Shown piece after piece: positions 1 through 8,569 of a stretch of 64,000 nucleotides of DNA. The notes under the pieces are model-generated. The model was given only the letters and a program-made list of their open reading frames with translations. It did not search any database and was not told the origin of the DNA. Source of the stretch: an uncultured Granulosicoccaceae bacterium (lineage in GTDB: Bacteria > Pseudomonadota > Gammaproteobacteria > Granulosicoccales > Granulosicoccaceae); assembly GCA_937998875.1 (NCBI GenBank), contig CALLBO010000066.1:35284-99283 (forward strand), given 5' to 3'. Within the stretch, counting starts at the first letter, position 1. Each line of letters opens with the position of its first letter. Position numbers and translations under genes: made by a program.

Positions 1-1308
1 GGCATGGGTCGTTAAAGCGTCAACAATGGAACCAAAACTCTTACCCGAAGGATTACTAAAGTCAGCATCAGCGCGTTCATAGTATCCGAGCGTTCCGGCG
101 TTACTATCCCACATTGAGTTATCCAGCGTACTGCGTGCTGAGCGCATCCGCTGGCAGGATTGCGAATCACGCGTAGCTTCACACATAGCGACAAACCCCA
201 ACAAAGAATAGTGCTGATTAAACGCCCATTTAAAACTGTTCGGGTCCCAGTTCGAGAAAAACGGTTGCAGTGCACCCTGTTCATTAGCAGTGAAGTACCA
301 GCCACCATTGGTTTGATCACGACCATGTGTATAAAGAAAATCCAGCGCGTGATTCGCGTGATCCAGATAGCGATCATCACCGGTGACCATATAGGCACGG
401 CTGAACGTATAAACATCTCGTGTCTGCGTTACAAACGATTTTCGCGTGTCAGACCCGGCGCTACCGTTATTGGAAACAAAGGTATAAAACCCGCCATTGT
501 TATCATCTCGTGCATTGGCTCGAAAATCCGCCAGCGAACGAACAACATTGATTGCATTGCCCGGCTCCCGCAAGTACTGACCTGTAGGTTGATACGGAAC
601 CGTTCCGGTGATCCCACCGTCGACCTGACAGGAGGCCGTACCATTCCATCCCCAGCCATCACCGACAGGATCGGTATCAACACAGATACCCGTTTCAGGA
701 TCGCTGTTGACAACAGCATCTACTCGACATGAAGCAGTACCATCCCAACCCCATCCATCACCGACAGGATCGGTATCAACACAGGGACTGGTTTCAGGAT
801 CGCTGATGACAACAGCATCTACTCGACATGAAGCTGAACCATCCCATCCCCAGCCATCACCAACAGGATCGGTATCAACACAGGTACCCGTTTCAGGATC
901 GTTGTTGACAACAGTGTCTACTCGACATGATGCCGAACCATCCCAACCCCAACCGTCACCAACCGGATCCGTATCAATACAGGGACTGGTTTCAGGATCG
1001 TTGTTGACAACAGCATCCACACGACAGGAAGCTGAACCATCCCATCCCCAGCCATCACCAATAGGATCCGTATCTACACAACTATCCGACGACGGATCGC
1101 TGTTGGTAGTAACATTGACACGACACGATGCCGAACCATCCCACCCCCATCCGTCACCAACCGGATCAGTGTCAATACAATCCTGAGCGTATACATTCAC
1201 TCCAAAGAATTGCATAAACAGGGTAAACAGAGCTGCAGCACGTGCCCGCTTCAGCCTATTCAGAAGACCGGGACGTGTTCGTACTGGAGTTGGTTTGGAT
1301 AGAGTCAT
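1..1308 (-). CDS. Secreted AGE-family (N-acylglucosamine 2-epimerase-like) protein with GWGW repeats, partial
   Basis: About 436 codons are present; the 3' end runs off the window. A signal peptide (residues 1-43, ending VYAQ) is followed by six tandem 33-residue repeats, each holding DTDPVGDGWGWDGSASC. From about residue 240 the sequence looks like the (alpha/alpha)6 barrel of sugar epimerases/isomerases: TRDVYTFSRAYMVTGD, a YLDHANHALDFL helix, NGGWYF and WAFNQHYSLLGF. The family interconverts sugar epimers or aldose/ketose pairs, and a secreted form would act on periplasmic or extracellular sugars. The ATG at 1308 is preceded by GGAA at a suitable distance. The repeats contain two Cys each and may be small disulfide-closed modules that bind carbohydrate or matrix (inference). 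The neighbouring beta-helix lipoprotein also fits polysaccharide metabolism. Substrate is unknown. Confidence 0.8.
   Translation of the reverse strand, partial: MTLSKPTPVRTRPGLLNRLKRARAAALFTLFMQFFGVNVYAQDCIDTDPVGDGWGWDGSASCRVNVTTNSDPSSDSCVDTDPIGDGWGWDGSASCRVDAVVNNDPETSPCIDTDPVGDGWGWDGSASCRVDTVVNNDPETGTCVDTDPVGDGWGWDGSASCRVDAVVISDPETSPCVDTDPVGDGWGWDGTASCRVDAVVNSDPETGICVDTDPVGDGWGWNGTASCQVDGGITGTVPYQPTGQYLREPGNAINVVRSLADFRANARDDNNGGFYTFVSNNGSAGSDTRKSFVTQTRDVYTFSRAYMVTGDDRYLDHANHALDFLYTHGRDQTNGGWYFTANEQGALQPFFSNWDPNSFKWAFNQHYSLLGFVAMCEATRDSQSCQRMRSARSTLDNSMWDSNAGTLGYYERADADFSNPSGKSFGSIVDALTTHA
586..1179 (-). repeat. Six tandem 99-bp coding repeats
   Basis: Six in-frame copies start at 1179, 1080, 981, 882, 783 and 684, each coding for 33 residues of the form C-x-D-T-D-P-x-G-D-G-W-G-W-x-G-x-A-S-C. 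Copies two to five are nearly identical at DNA level, including the linker (V-D-x-V-V-x-x-D-P-E-T). The first and last copies diverge in the linker. This suggests recent expansion by unequal recombination or slippage. Confidence 0.9.
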
Positions 1309-1460
1309 TACGTTTCCTTGTATCTTAAATCTTCACGCAATAAGCCCACGCGACAGCACAGTTACACGCAGACCACTATGGGTTTGATTACCGATATTCT
1401 GCACTTGAAGCACGAAAAGTAAGATTACCGTTTAACTAACCCGGCAGCAGCACAGACAGC

Positions 1461-2906
1461 TTACATTCTCAGCATACTTTTTAGCGCACCCACAAACGCA
1501 GAAAGAATACTGTCTTGTGAAAAGGTAAAGGTTGAAAGACTATCCTGACCAGTCGCTGCGGTATAGGTTTCAAAGCCGGTATAAGTTTGGTTATCTACTC
1601 CAAGCCAGGAAAACACCGCCTGCTCTGCAGGGACAGTGGCGCTTTCATATCGGTTATTATTAAGCACTAAATCATCGGAGGCTGCATTGATAGTAACCAT
1701 GTATTCACTGAGTGACATTATTGAGTTGTCTTCGATACGGACGTTGCTTGATTTATTAATAATAACTGGCGCACCACCCCATACCGGTGCTGTGTAGTTA
1801 CCACGAAACTCATTGTTATTAAGCGTTACGTTATCCACATTGCTGTCGGGGGAAATTGTACCGATGACAACTCCCGCCTGGCTGTTATCCGCTGCAACAT
1901 TTCCTGTTAAAACTATTTTACTCGCCTCACCGGGCTGCTCGCTACCTACCGAAAAACCCACTGTATTCTGATGCGAGTAGTTATCGGTTACCGTAATATT
2001 GCGGGCGCCGTCCACGTATATGCCAGCAGATGCAGCTACCGGAGAGACGCAGCGATAGACCTCGTTATTACGTATTATGCCGTTTCTTGCACGGTTTAGT
2101 CGTGCGTCATCCAAACCTACCCAGTCATAGTTTCCAGCCGCGACAATACCAATGTTGGAAATATCGTGTACAACGTTATTGTCTATTAGAAAGCCATCAA
2201 TGTTACCGGTTACTTTGATCGCCTCACTATACCCGGTCGTCAGGTTATGGACTTTGTTATCCACTACTAAAATATCACTCATTGGCTCTGTACTATCACC
2301 GACAATCACTATGGGATTTAAATTATCCGTAGGCGCTGGTGTATTCGCGGCTTGCGAATCTGTAGTCCAATGCATATTGTGAATAGTGTTACCTGCTAAC
2401 GTAATGTTTGAACTGGCACCGGTAATGTGTATCCCGGACTTATTACCAACAAGGTTGGTTAACTCCATATCCTGAATCGTTACATGACGCGCGTTTCGGA
2501 TGCTCAGCATAGCGCCAAACTCCAGTATCTGACTGCCATCAAGTACAGCTTTTTCACCTGCATGACTTCTTATTGTGAACGGAGCGCCAGCACTGCCACT
2601 TTGTTGACTGTCTATCACCAGCGCTGTGGACAATGAATAGGTACCTGCCCGCAGGTTCAATGTCACGCCAGTCTCACTAGGCGGGATCGCTCCAACCGCT
2701 TGATGAACTGTTTTCCAGGGCCGGCTCAGTGAGCCATCACCCGTGACGTCGCTGCCTGCACCCGCCACGTAGTACTGGATACCGTTAGCGTTCGTAGAGT
2801 GATCAGAGTGGATAATATTGACTCCTGTGGGTTCATGCCCTTCACCACAGGAAAGCAACAAAAACGGGGCCACAATATAGACCCGCAGAATACAAAAGAT
2901 TCTCAT
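1461..2906 (-). CDS. Right-handed beta-helix lipoprotein (DUF1565/pectate-lyase-like)
   Basis: 481 residues. The N-terminus is a lipoprotein signal with lipobox LLSC and Cys20, so the protein is probably an outer-membrane lipoprotein. YYVAGAGSDVTGDGS followed by PWKTVHQAV matches the DUF1565 start common in parallel beta-helix proteins. Many short N-rich turns follow (ITLAGNTIHNM, ILVVDNKVHNL, GIIRNNEVYR, ITVTDNYSHQN), about 20-25 residues apart, as expected for helix coils. Proteins of this build are polysaccharide lyases, hydrolases or epimerases, or simply bind glycans. No lyase catalytic set can be assigned by eye. It lies 150 bp upstream of the AGE-epimerase gene on the same strand, so the two may be co-expressed. 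Confidence 0.8.
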   Translation of the reverse strand: MRIFCILRVYIVAPFLLLSCGEGHEPTGVNIIHSDHSTNANGIQYYVAGAGSDVTGDGSLSRPWKTVHQAVGAIPPSETGVTLNLRAGTYSLSTALVIDSQQSGSAGAPFTIRSHAGEKAVLDGSQILEFGAMLSIRNARHVTIQDMELTNLVGNKSGIHITGASSNITLAGNTIHNMHWTTDSQAANTPAPTDNLNPIVIVGDSTEPMSDILVVDNKVHNLTTGYSEAIKVTGNIDGFLIDNNVVHDISNIGIVAAGNYDWVGLDDARLNRARNGIIRNNEVYRCVSPVAASAGIYVDGARNITVTDNYSHQNTVGFSVGSEQPGEASKIVLTGNVAADNSQAGVVIGTISPDSNVDNVTLNNNEFRGNYTAPVWGGAPVIINKSSNVRIEDNSIMSLSEYMVTINAASDDLVLNNNRYESATVPAEQAVFSWLGVDNQTYTGFETYTAATGQDSLSTFTFSQDSILSAFVGALKSMLRM

Positions 2907-3016
2907 TCAAAGGCCCCCAATGGCTTCCTGATTTATACCATGACATCTACGATCAGGTTAGCAGACAACAATGGCCGCTATCGCAACGTGGTAACAATGA
3001 ACCATAAATGACTACA

Positions 3017-3658
3017 TTACTGCTCGCGTTTTCGGAGCTTACCCACGATAAGTTTAAGCTCTACCACTGAACTACTCCCGAGTTTCTCAAGTATGCTTGA
3101 CCTGTGGTGTTCCACCGTGCGATGGCTTATGCCAAGCATTCGGGCAATCGCTTTGCTGGATGGCGTCTCCTCATTTTCTATCAGCAAATCAAAGATGTTG
3201 CGCTCTCTGCCGGTTAAACTTGCAATTCGTTGACGAATGTCGCTGTCTTTGTTCCTGGCAGCGCTGTTGCGTGCATCCAGGCTTATCGCTTCTTCAATGC
3301 TCTCGAGTAACAACGTTGTTCGAATCGGTTTTTCCAGAAAATTTACTGCTCCCCGACGCAGAGCCATGACAGCGTCAGACACAGCGCTGTTCCGGGCCAT
3401 GAAAATAATCGGAATCTCATTCCGTTGCTTTGATAGCTCCGTTTGAAGTTGAAACCCGTCCAGGCCGGAGATGCCCAGATCAAGTACCAGACACCCGGGC
3501 TCGCCTTCATAATCCGCAAGAAACTCTGCCGAAGAAGAGTGAGGTCTAACCCTGTAATTGTGGTTCTCTAAAGCTTGAGATAGGATTTTTAGCTGGGTCT
3601 GATCATCATCAACCAGAAATACAACAGCTTCATCGCGATTGCTTTCTTCACCAGACAC
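3017..3658 (-). CDS. FixJ/NarL-type response regulator
   Basis: 213 residues. A receiver domain (residues about 10-125) has the acidic pair in FLVDDDQTQL, the phospho-acceptor Asp in LVLDLGISGLDGF and the Lys in NFLEKPI. A LuxR-type helix-turn-helix (about 145-210) shows LTGRERNIFDLL and SSKAIARMLGISHRTVEHH. It is a DNA-binding regulator controlled by phosphorylation. The position usually held by the switch Thr (ITGHGD in FixJ) reads FMARNS, so the signalling switch may be altered. No histidine kinase gene is adjacent, so the partner is not known. Confidence 0.88.
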   Translation of the reverse strand: MSGEESNRDEAVVFLVDDDQTQLKILSQALENHNYRVRPHSSSAEFLADYEGEPGCLVLDLGISGLDGFQLQTELSKQRNEIPIIFMARNSAVSDAVMALRRGAVNFLEKPIRTTLLLESIEEAISLDARNSAARNKDSDIRQRIASLTGRERNIFDLLIENEETPSSKAIARMLGISHRTVEHHRSSILEKLGSSSVVELKLIVGKLRKREQ

Positions 3659-4240
3659 GAGAAACTACCCGCCGTCTTACAGGGTTGTGAACACCTACCA
3701 CTGCAAAGATACATTCCTTTATAGAATAATTACTTCTTTTTTTATTATAGATACTCATAAGCAAAGTCAGTCGCCTCTATCTATTACCCTGAAGTTACCT
3801 TGCAGAAGGTGATTTTCCCGTAAATAGCCATTTATCAGATGGGGAAGGAGCGCATAGACACCAGAATCAGCGTACCGATGATCCCCTGAGTTTCCTTGGA
3901 TCGCAGAGCTGTTTTCTACAGAACTTCCTGCTCAGGCGACGAGAACCGCAAAACAGATCGAAGCGACGGAAGCCAACAACAGCGGAATAATTCCAATGAC
4001 ATTAAAACTTCAATAAAGTTCTCGTTGGACAATTGCAGAGATTATCAATCAATTATGAAAAAAATAAGAAAAAACAAACAGCGCGAGCTGCCTACACCAT
4101 GCTGATTTGCATCAAATCTTCCTATAAGACTGTTCGATCAACCTTATTCTTGCGCGTGTCGCACTGACAGCCCAATTAAACCGTAAAGCTCCGCTGCATT
4201 AAACCGATAATAACTTTACTGGCTACCTATCAACCCACCA
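3659..4240. other. Intergenic region, no gene seen
   Basis: 582 bp between divergent genes, AT-rich near 3700-3770 and 4050-4090. It presumably holds both promoters. No convincing open frame, RNA gene or repeat was recognised. Confidence 0.5.
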
Positions 4241-4585
4241 ATGAATTACATCGATTTCCACATCCGCCACATCAAGTTTCAGTACATAGTACTTACAGTC
4301 ATGCTCGTTCTGATTTTGCTGCTAAGCAGATGGCCCGGCCTGGCAAACGACATGGTAGTCGAAGAAGGTCATGCGAATGCAGAGGTGATATCAATTACTT
4401 CGCCAGACATCGCAGGTAACCATGAAGGCTTGCCTATCACGGTTGCTACCGTACTACTGGAGACCGGCGAGCGATCAAACATCTCACTCCCCGGCTCAAC
4501 ACTTGAGGCCGGTGATCTGATCGAGGTAAGAACAATCAGGTACGAAAGCGGCAAAACGCGAATTTTGGCCAGCGACGGGTTCTGA
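4241..4585 (+). CDS. Small single-pass membrane protein, unknown function
   Basis: 114 residues. One hydrophobic segment (about 14-32, YIVLTVMLVLILLL) is followed by a soluble tail of about 80 residues that is probably periplasmic. The tail is rich in beta-prone stretches (ITVATVLLETG, DLIEVRTIRYESGKTRIL) that suggest a small beta-barrel or OB-like fold (inference). No family was recognised. No strong ribosome binding site precedes the ATG. It sits 160 bp upstream of the hydrolase-LuxR fusion gene on the same strand. Confidence 0.55.
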   Translation: MNYIDFHIRHIKFQYIVLTVMLVLILLLSRWPGLANDMVVEEGHANAEVISITSPDIAGNHEGLPITVATVLLETGERSNISLPGSTLEAGDLIEVRTIRYESGKTRILASDGF

Positions 4586-4748
4586 TCGGCTGAAACACGC
4601 AATGTCAGAAAGATCTGACCGATTACCTGGAAACTACGCGATTCAGCAATACTCACCTATTCGGGTTGGTTCTTACTACATTTGCATTATGCTGCCGGTC
4701 TCGCGATCTGATATTGTTGGCACCAGACAGTGCTTAGGATGAGCGGGG

Positions 4749-6509
4749 ATGGAAACAAACAGTGTCATCGGGAAAATTCAAACTGCGAACGATAGCCCGC
4801 TAGAGTTCGACCAGCTTATCAATGCCTGGAACTCACTCTGCGAGCGGGCGTGGATTGAGAACTCTAATGATTTCCAGTTTGCAGACATCGAAAACGCAGC
4901 GCTAGCAGCGTTGGCTGGCTACTCTGATCAGACACCACCGGGACCGGTCGGCAATGAAATCAGCCGAATGCTTAGTTCTTTCGACTATCCCACTTACCTC
5001 GTGACCGATGATGGCCACATTGCTGCATCCAATACCTCCGCGTCTATAGAGTTTGATCTGAATAACGGAGATTCTATCGACTCTCTACCTTTCACAATTG
5101 ATGGCTCTCAAGTGATTTCTGATCTCATTATCGAGAAAATGAGTGAAGAAAAGGAGTTCCAATCAGATGCCACCTTGAAACGCGCAATTTCAAGCGCTGA
5201 AGAAAAGGATGCAACGATTGCAATAACAGCTTCTTTCGGGCGTGTACCGATGACACTGGTATTTGTCGTTACTACCAAATGGAAGCCGAAATCAACAGTA
5301 CTGCTAAGGCAACAGTTCGGACTAACAGAAGCTGAATCCGAGATATTAGTCAGTTTCGTTGATGGATATTCTGCGCATGGGATCGCACGACAACGAAACC
5401 GTTCCTACGCCACAATCAGAACGCAGTTTCAGTCAATTCTAAATAAGACCGGTACGCGAAATCAAACCGAGCTGCTTCGTACTGTGCTATCAATATCTGA
5501 CTTCTCCAGAAGCATTGGTGAAATCATAGACACTGCCAACCATCCGTACCGACGTTGCGCCGAGATACTACAGGAGGGTGGCAGAATTGTAGAAGTGACA
5601 CTGATGGGCGACACAACCGGCAAGCCAGTTCTAACAATTGCCAATGCCGCAAACTACACGTTCAATGCAACAATTGAACAGGCGCTACACGACGCAGGCC
5701 TGTTTATTATTAGTCTGTGTGCTCCCGGTTGCGGAAGAACCGATTCAGTACCTGAGAGTACAAACAGGATGGATTGCATAGCTAAGGATGCCGCAGCGGT
5801 ACTTGACCAGTTAAACATAGATCGTTGCACAATGTTGGCATACAACGCCAACTCACCCGTATGCTATGAATTAGCGAGCCGAATCGAAGACAGATTCAAT
5901 CACTTTATTCAGATTGCTGCTGTTCCACCCAACCGATTCGTACACTCATCAGCTACAACACAGTCGTCATGGGTTAACGGAATTTTAAAAGCACGCATGG
6001 CTCACCCGGGAATGAAAAATATGTTGTTCAAAGGGGCTATGAAGGCATGGACCGCAATTGGTGCAAAACAATTTATGCGGCTACAGATGAGCTCAAACCC
6101 TGTTGACTGCAAAACAGTTCTTGCAACTGAGAATATAGTCGAATACGAACATGCTTTAAAAACCGCAACGCGCGGAGGCGTTAGTGCGGCTGCCGAAGAC
6201 CTGGCGCTAACCTTTGAGGATTGGACCACTAAAGTTAAATCACTCAACACAAACATTACTGTCGTGCACGGTACCCGGGATAAACTCGTGACCATAGATA
6301 TGGTACGTCGATTTGCAGATGCGTTTCCTGACAAAATACGAATGATAGAGATACCGAATGCAGGTATGCCACTACTGCAAAGCCATACAGATGAAGTGGT
6401 GAAGTTATTAAAATCCGCGGCAGAAACGCGGGGACCGGGAGCGACCCTTCATCCAATTAAAAACCCGGTCTTTACACAGCCACCCTTTTTAAAAGTGAAT
6501 CCCGGCTGA
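4749..6509 (+). CDS. PAS-like / LuxR-HTH regulator fused to a non-catalytic alpha/beta-hydrolase fold
   Basis: 586 residues. The N-terminal part has a PAS-like segment (YLVTDDGHIAASN). A LuxR-type helix-turn-helix lies at about 185-250 (GLTEAESEILVSFVDGYSA, then RSYATIRTQFQSIL). Residues about 270-565 follow an alpha/beta-hydrolase: CAPGCGRTD matches the usual PGxGxS turn, and VVHGTRDKLV carries the acid residue. The nucleophile elbow reads LAYNANSPV instead of GxSxG, so the Ser is Ala. The usual GH of the catalytic His reads NAGMPLL, so the His is Met. The oxyanion HG is also absent. I infer that the fold is kept as a ligand-sensing domain controlling the HTH. The gene ends in a hairpin shared with the convergent lipocalin gene. 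Confidence 0.85.
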   Translation: METNSVIGKIQTANDSPLEFDQLINAWNSLCERAWIENSNDFQFADIENAALAALAGYSDQTPPGPVGNEISRMLSSFDYPTYLVTDDGHIAASNTSASIEFDLNNGDSIDSLPFTIDGSQVISDLIIEKMSEEKEFQSDATLKRAISSAEEKDATIAITASFGRVPMTLVFVVTTKWKPKSTVLLRQQFGLTEAESEILVSFVDGYSAHGIARQRNRSYATIRTQFQSILNKTGTRNQTELLRTVLSISDFSRSIGEIIDTANHPYRRCAEILQEGGRIVEVTLMGDTTGKPVLTIANAANYTFNATIEQALHDAGLFIISLCAPGCGRTDSVPESTNRMDCIAKDAAAVLDQLNIDRCTMLAYNANSPVCYELASRIEDRFNHFIQIAAVPPNRFVHSSATTQSSWVNGILKARMAHPGMKNMLFKGAMKAWTAIGAKQFMRLQMSSNPVDCKTVLATENIVEYEHALKTATRGGVSAAAEDLALTFEDWTTKVKSLNTNITVVHGTRDKLVTIDMVRRFADAFPDKIRMIEIPNAGMPLLQSHTDEVVKLLKSAAETRGPGATLHPIKNPVFTQPPFLKVNPG

Positions 6510-6536
6510 AAGTTAACCCGGAAAGTGACTTTCAGC
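6505..6536. terminator. Hairpin between convergent genes
   Basis: A perfect 9-bp inverted repeat (GCTGAAAGT / ACTTTCAGC) with a 14-base loop spans the stop codons of the convergent hydrolase-LuxR and lipocalin genes. There is no T-tract, so it is a bidirectional hairpin of possible terminator function rather than a classic intrinsic terminator. Confidence 0.5.
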
Positions 6537-7093
6537 TACTCCGGCCATCGCTGCGGCACTTTTTGTAAGCGCGTAACATCGTAGCCTGCCTCCGATAGAA
6601 TCTGCTCCATTCGTCGGTAAACTTCGTCATCCATCTCCGGCTCCCTCGACATCAGCCAGGCATAGTCGCGTTTGGTTCTGCCAATAATAGTGTGCTGGTA
6701 GTCGGGACTGATATGCATCACCAGATATTCGGCTTTAAATGGCCAGATGAATTGCATGCTCCATACAGCATTGTTATCTTCACTCACTTTTCCAGTAGGG
6801 TTCATGGCTTTCTCCGGCCCGTCAAACCCACCTTTACGATATCGAAAGCGGGTAGCTATCTTGTCGCCATCTGTTTGCCGGTAACTTTCCACCGCGTTGT
6901 AGATGTTTTTCTCAAACGCAGTTGGAATATTTGCGATGACATACCATTCACCCATAAATCGGGTGAGATCCAGTTCTTCTGCGACGCGCATTTGCATTTT
7001 GTGCCTCGACTGGCAGCCGGCAAGCGATATTGCCGAAACTGCTAACATAGCTGATACAAGAAATGTTGTGTAAAAAAATCTTCTAGCGCTCAC
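6536..7093 (-). CDS. blc: Blc-type outer-membrane lipocalin
   Basis: 185 residues, typical of bacterial lipocalins. The lipobox LAGC places the lipid on Cys27. The lipocalin signature is clear (FMGEWYVIANIPTAFEKN), followed by the core strands ATRFRYRKGGFDG, WSMQFIWPFKAEYLVM and TIIGRTKRDYAWLMSR. The family binds fatty acids or lysophospholipids at the outer membrane and is linked to membrane stress. It is the last gene of the run with the Cfa-like, DUF2878 and DUF1295 genes, after a 91-bp gap, a grouping that fits lipid modification or repair. Confidence 0.9.
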   Translation of the reverse strand: MSARRFFYTTFLVSAMLAVSAISLAGCQSRHKMQMRVAEELDLTRFMGEWYVIANIPTAFEKNIYNAVESYRQTDGDKIATRFRYRKGGFDGPEKAMNPTGKVSEDNNAVWSMQFIWPFKAEYLVMHISPDYQHTIIGRTKRDYAWLMSREPEMDDEVYRRMEQILSEAGYDVTRLQKVPQRWPE

Positions 7094-7184
7094 CAGTTTT
7101 AATCTCGACGTTCATACATTGCTAAGATGGCTGAAACAGCTACCAACATCGCCTGTGGTGTTACCGGTGACGCCACGGCTTGTA

Positions 7185-7970
7185 TCACTGGCCTGCTCTC
7201 TTTGGTGGCCACGGAATGAATGCGCTGGTGCTTTCAATATACTGCGCGTACTTTGGTCTGCGTTCCGCAATGTCTTTCTCTAGTAGTGCCACACCCGAAA
7301 ACTTTAACAGCAGGAACGTCATCGCAATCGGCGCTACTATTGTCCACCAGGCACCAACAGACAGGGCCAAAAAGTAAAATCCCCACCAAATTGTTGCATT
7401 GCCAAAGTAGTTGGGGTGACGTGAGTAGCGCCACAATCCGTAGTTCATCACCTTACCTTTGTTGGCAGGGTCTGCTTTAAATCGGGACAACTGCCAGTCT
7501 CCGACTGATTCGAAAAACATCCCGATAGCCCACAACACAACACCGATGATAGCAACTCCATTAATTGTTCCACCGCTGTGTATTGCAGCCCACAACGGCA
7601 AAGAAATAAGCCATGCAATTAACGCCTGAAAACCAAAAACAATGTATAGACTTTTAAACGCGAAGTTCGGGTTGTTGCGCTCTCTCATCGCCTGGTATCT
7701 GCGATCCTCCCCTTCCTCACCTAAATTACGCCACGTAATATGAATCGAAAGGCGAAATGCCCATAGCGCAACCAACGCCAGCACAAGAACAGACAACGTC
7801 GTACGTTCCTGAGCAGTGGCAAAGTAAATTGCGGCTGCCACGAGAAAAAGCAAAGACCAGATACTGTCAACGATACTGACATCTCGTTTAACCAAGCTTA
7901 TCAGCCAAACGACAAACCCGAGTAAAAGCGCGCCGATCAACCCATAGAAATAACCACTGATACTGATCAT
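7185..7970 (-). CDS. DUF1295 membrane protein (steroid 5-alpha-reductase-like)
   Basis: 261 residues with about seven hydrophobic segments. The C-terminal part has the family motif RYSRHPNYFGNATIWWGFY, as in DUF1295 and related reductases or methyltransferases of the isoprenylcysteine/steroid-reductase superfamily. Members are inner-membrane enzymes thought to act on lipids; the reaction here is unknown. Only 2 bp separate its start from the stop of the upstream DUF2878 gene, so the two are one operon. DUF1295 genes commonly accompany cfa-type genes, so a role in modifying acyl chains is a reasonable inference. Confidence 0.88.
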   Translation of the reverse strand: MISISGYFYGLIGALLLGFVVWLISLVKRDVSIVDSIWSLLFLVAAAIYFATAQERTTLSVLVLALVALWAFRLSIHITWRNLGEEGEDRRYQAMRERNNPNFAFKSLYIVFGFQALIAWLISLPLWAAIHSGGTINGVAIIGVVLWAIGMFFESVGDWQLSRFKADPANKGKVMNYGLWRYSRHPNYFGNATIWWGFYFLALSVGAWWTIVAPIAMTFLLLKFSGVALLEKDIAERRPKYAQYIESTSAFIPWPPKRAGQ

Positions 7971-7972
7971 AC

Positions 7973-8569
7973 CTACTCCATGCCAGTTAACGTCTGAGTG
8001 ACAGTAGGGCCGGGCTCAATGAACCGCGTCGCCAAACTCAGCATCAGGGGCGTAGCGATAGCCCAGACAAGAGCCAGATAACTATAAGCGAGCACAGGAT
8101 GCAGAATCATGATCCCGCCAAGTTTCATTCCCGCTAGATAAGCCAGCGGGCCTCCAATCGCACCAAACAGCACTGCGACCGGGATACTCTTTTTTAACCA
8201 TGCAAGACTGGTATTGAGAGTAGTCGCAAACGCTACCCACATGGCAACGATCCAATATGGCGCAAACAGACTGTGAAACTGACCGGATGGATAAGACACC
8301 CAACCGGTAGTCACCAACAGCGAATCGACAAGTACTCCGATGACAGCGGCGCACACCAGTAACTTGCACTCTGCAATCGGATTGGTAGCAATACCCGGAT
8401 GAGTCGACAGCCAAAGGTGGATTACTACAAAAACAAGCACGAACACCGGACCGACCCAGGGCATCTCATTGGCACCACCAATGACGCAGGCAAACCAGGC
8501 CAACTGAAACAGTAAAAAGTTAGCAATGACTATCATTCTATGCGTGTTCATTTTGGTTACCGGGTTCAC
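7973..8569 (-). CDS. DUF2878 family membrane protein
   Basis: 198 residues, mostly hydrophobic, with five to six predicted membrane segments (IANFLLFQLAWFACVIGG, WVGPVFVLVFVVIHLWL, VAVLFGAIGGPLAYLAG). Composition, length and position between a Cfa-like methyltransferase and a DUF1295 protein fit DUF2878, a family of unknown function found in these lipid operons. The ATG overlaps the upstream Cfa stop by four bases (ATGA), indicating translational coupling. Confidence 0.8.
   Translation of the reverse strand: MNPVTKMNTHRMIVIANFLLFQLAWFACVIGGANEMPWVGPVFVLVFVVIHLWLSTHPGIATNPIAECKLLVCAAVIGVLVDSLLVTTGWVSYPSGQFHSLFAPYWIVAMWVAFATTLNTSLAWLKKSIPVAVLFGAIGGPLAYLAGMKLGGIMILHPVLAYSYLALVWAIATPLMLSLATRFIEPGPTVTQTLTGME

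Noticed and set aside
707..1186. Plus-strand 159-codon repetitive frame
   Set aside because: It is the antisense shadow of the six GWGW repeats in the epimerase gene.
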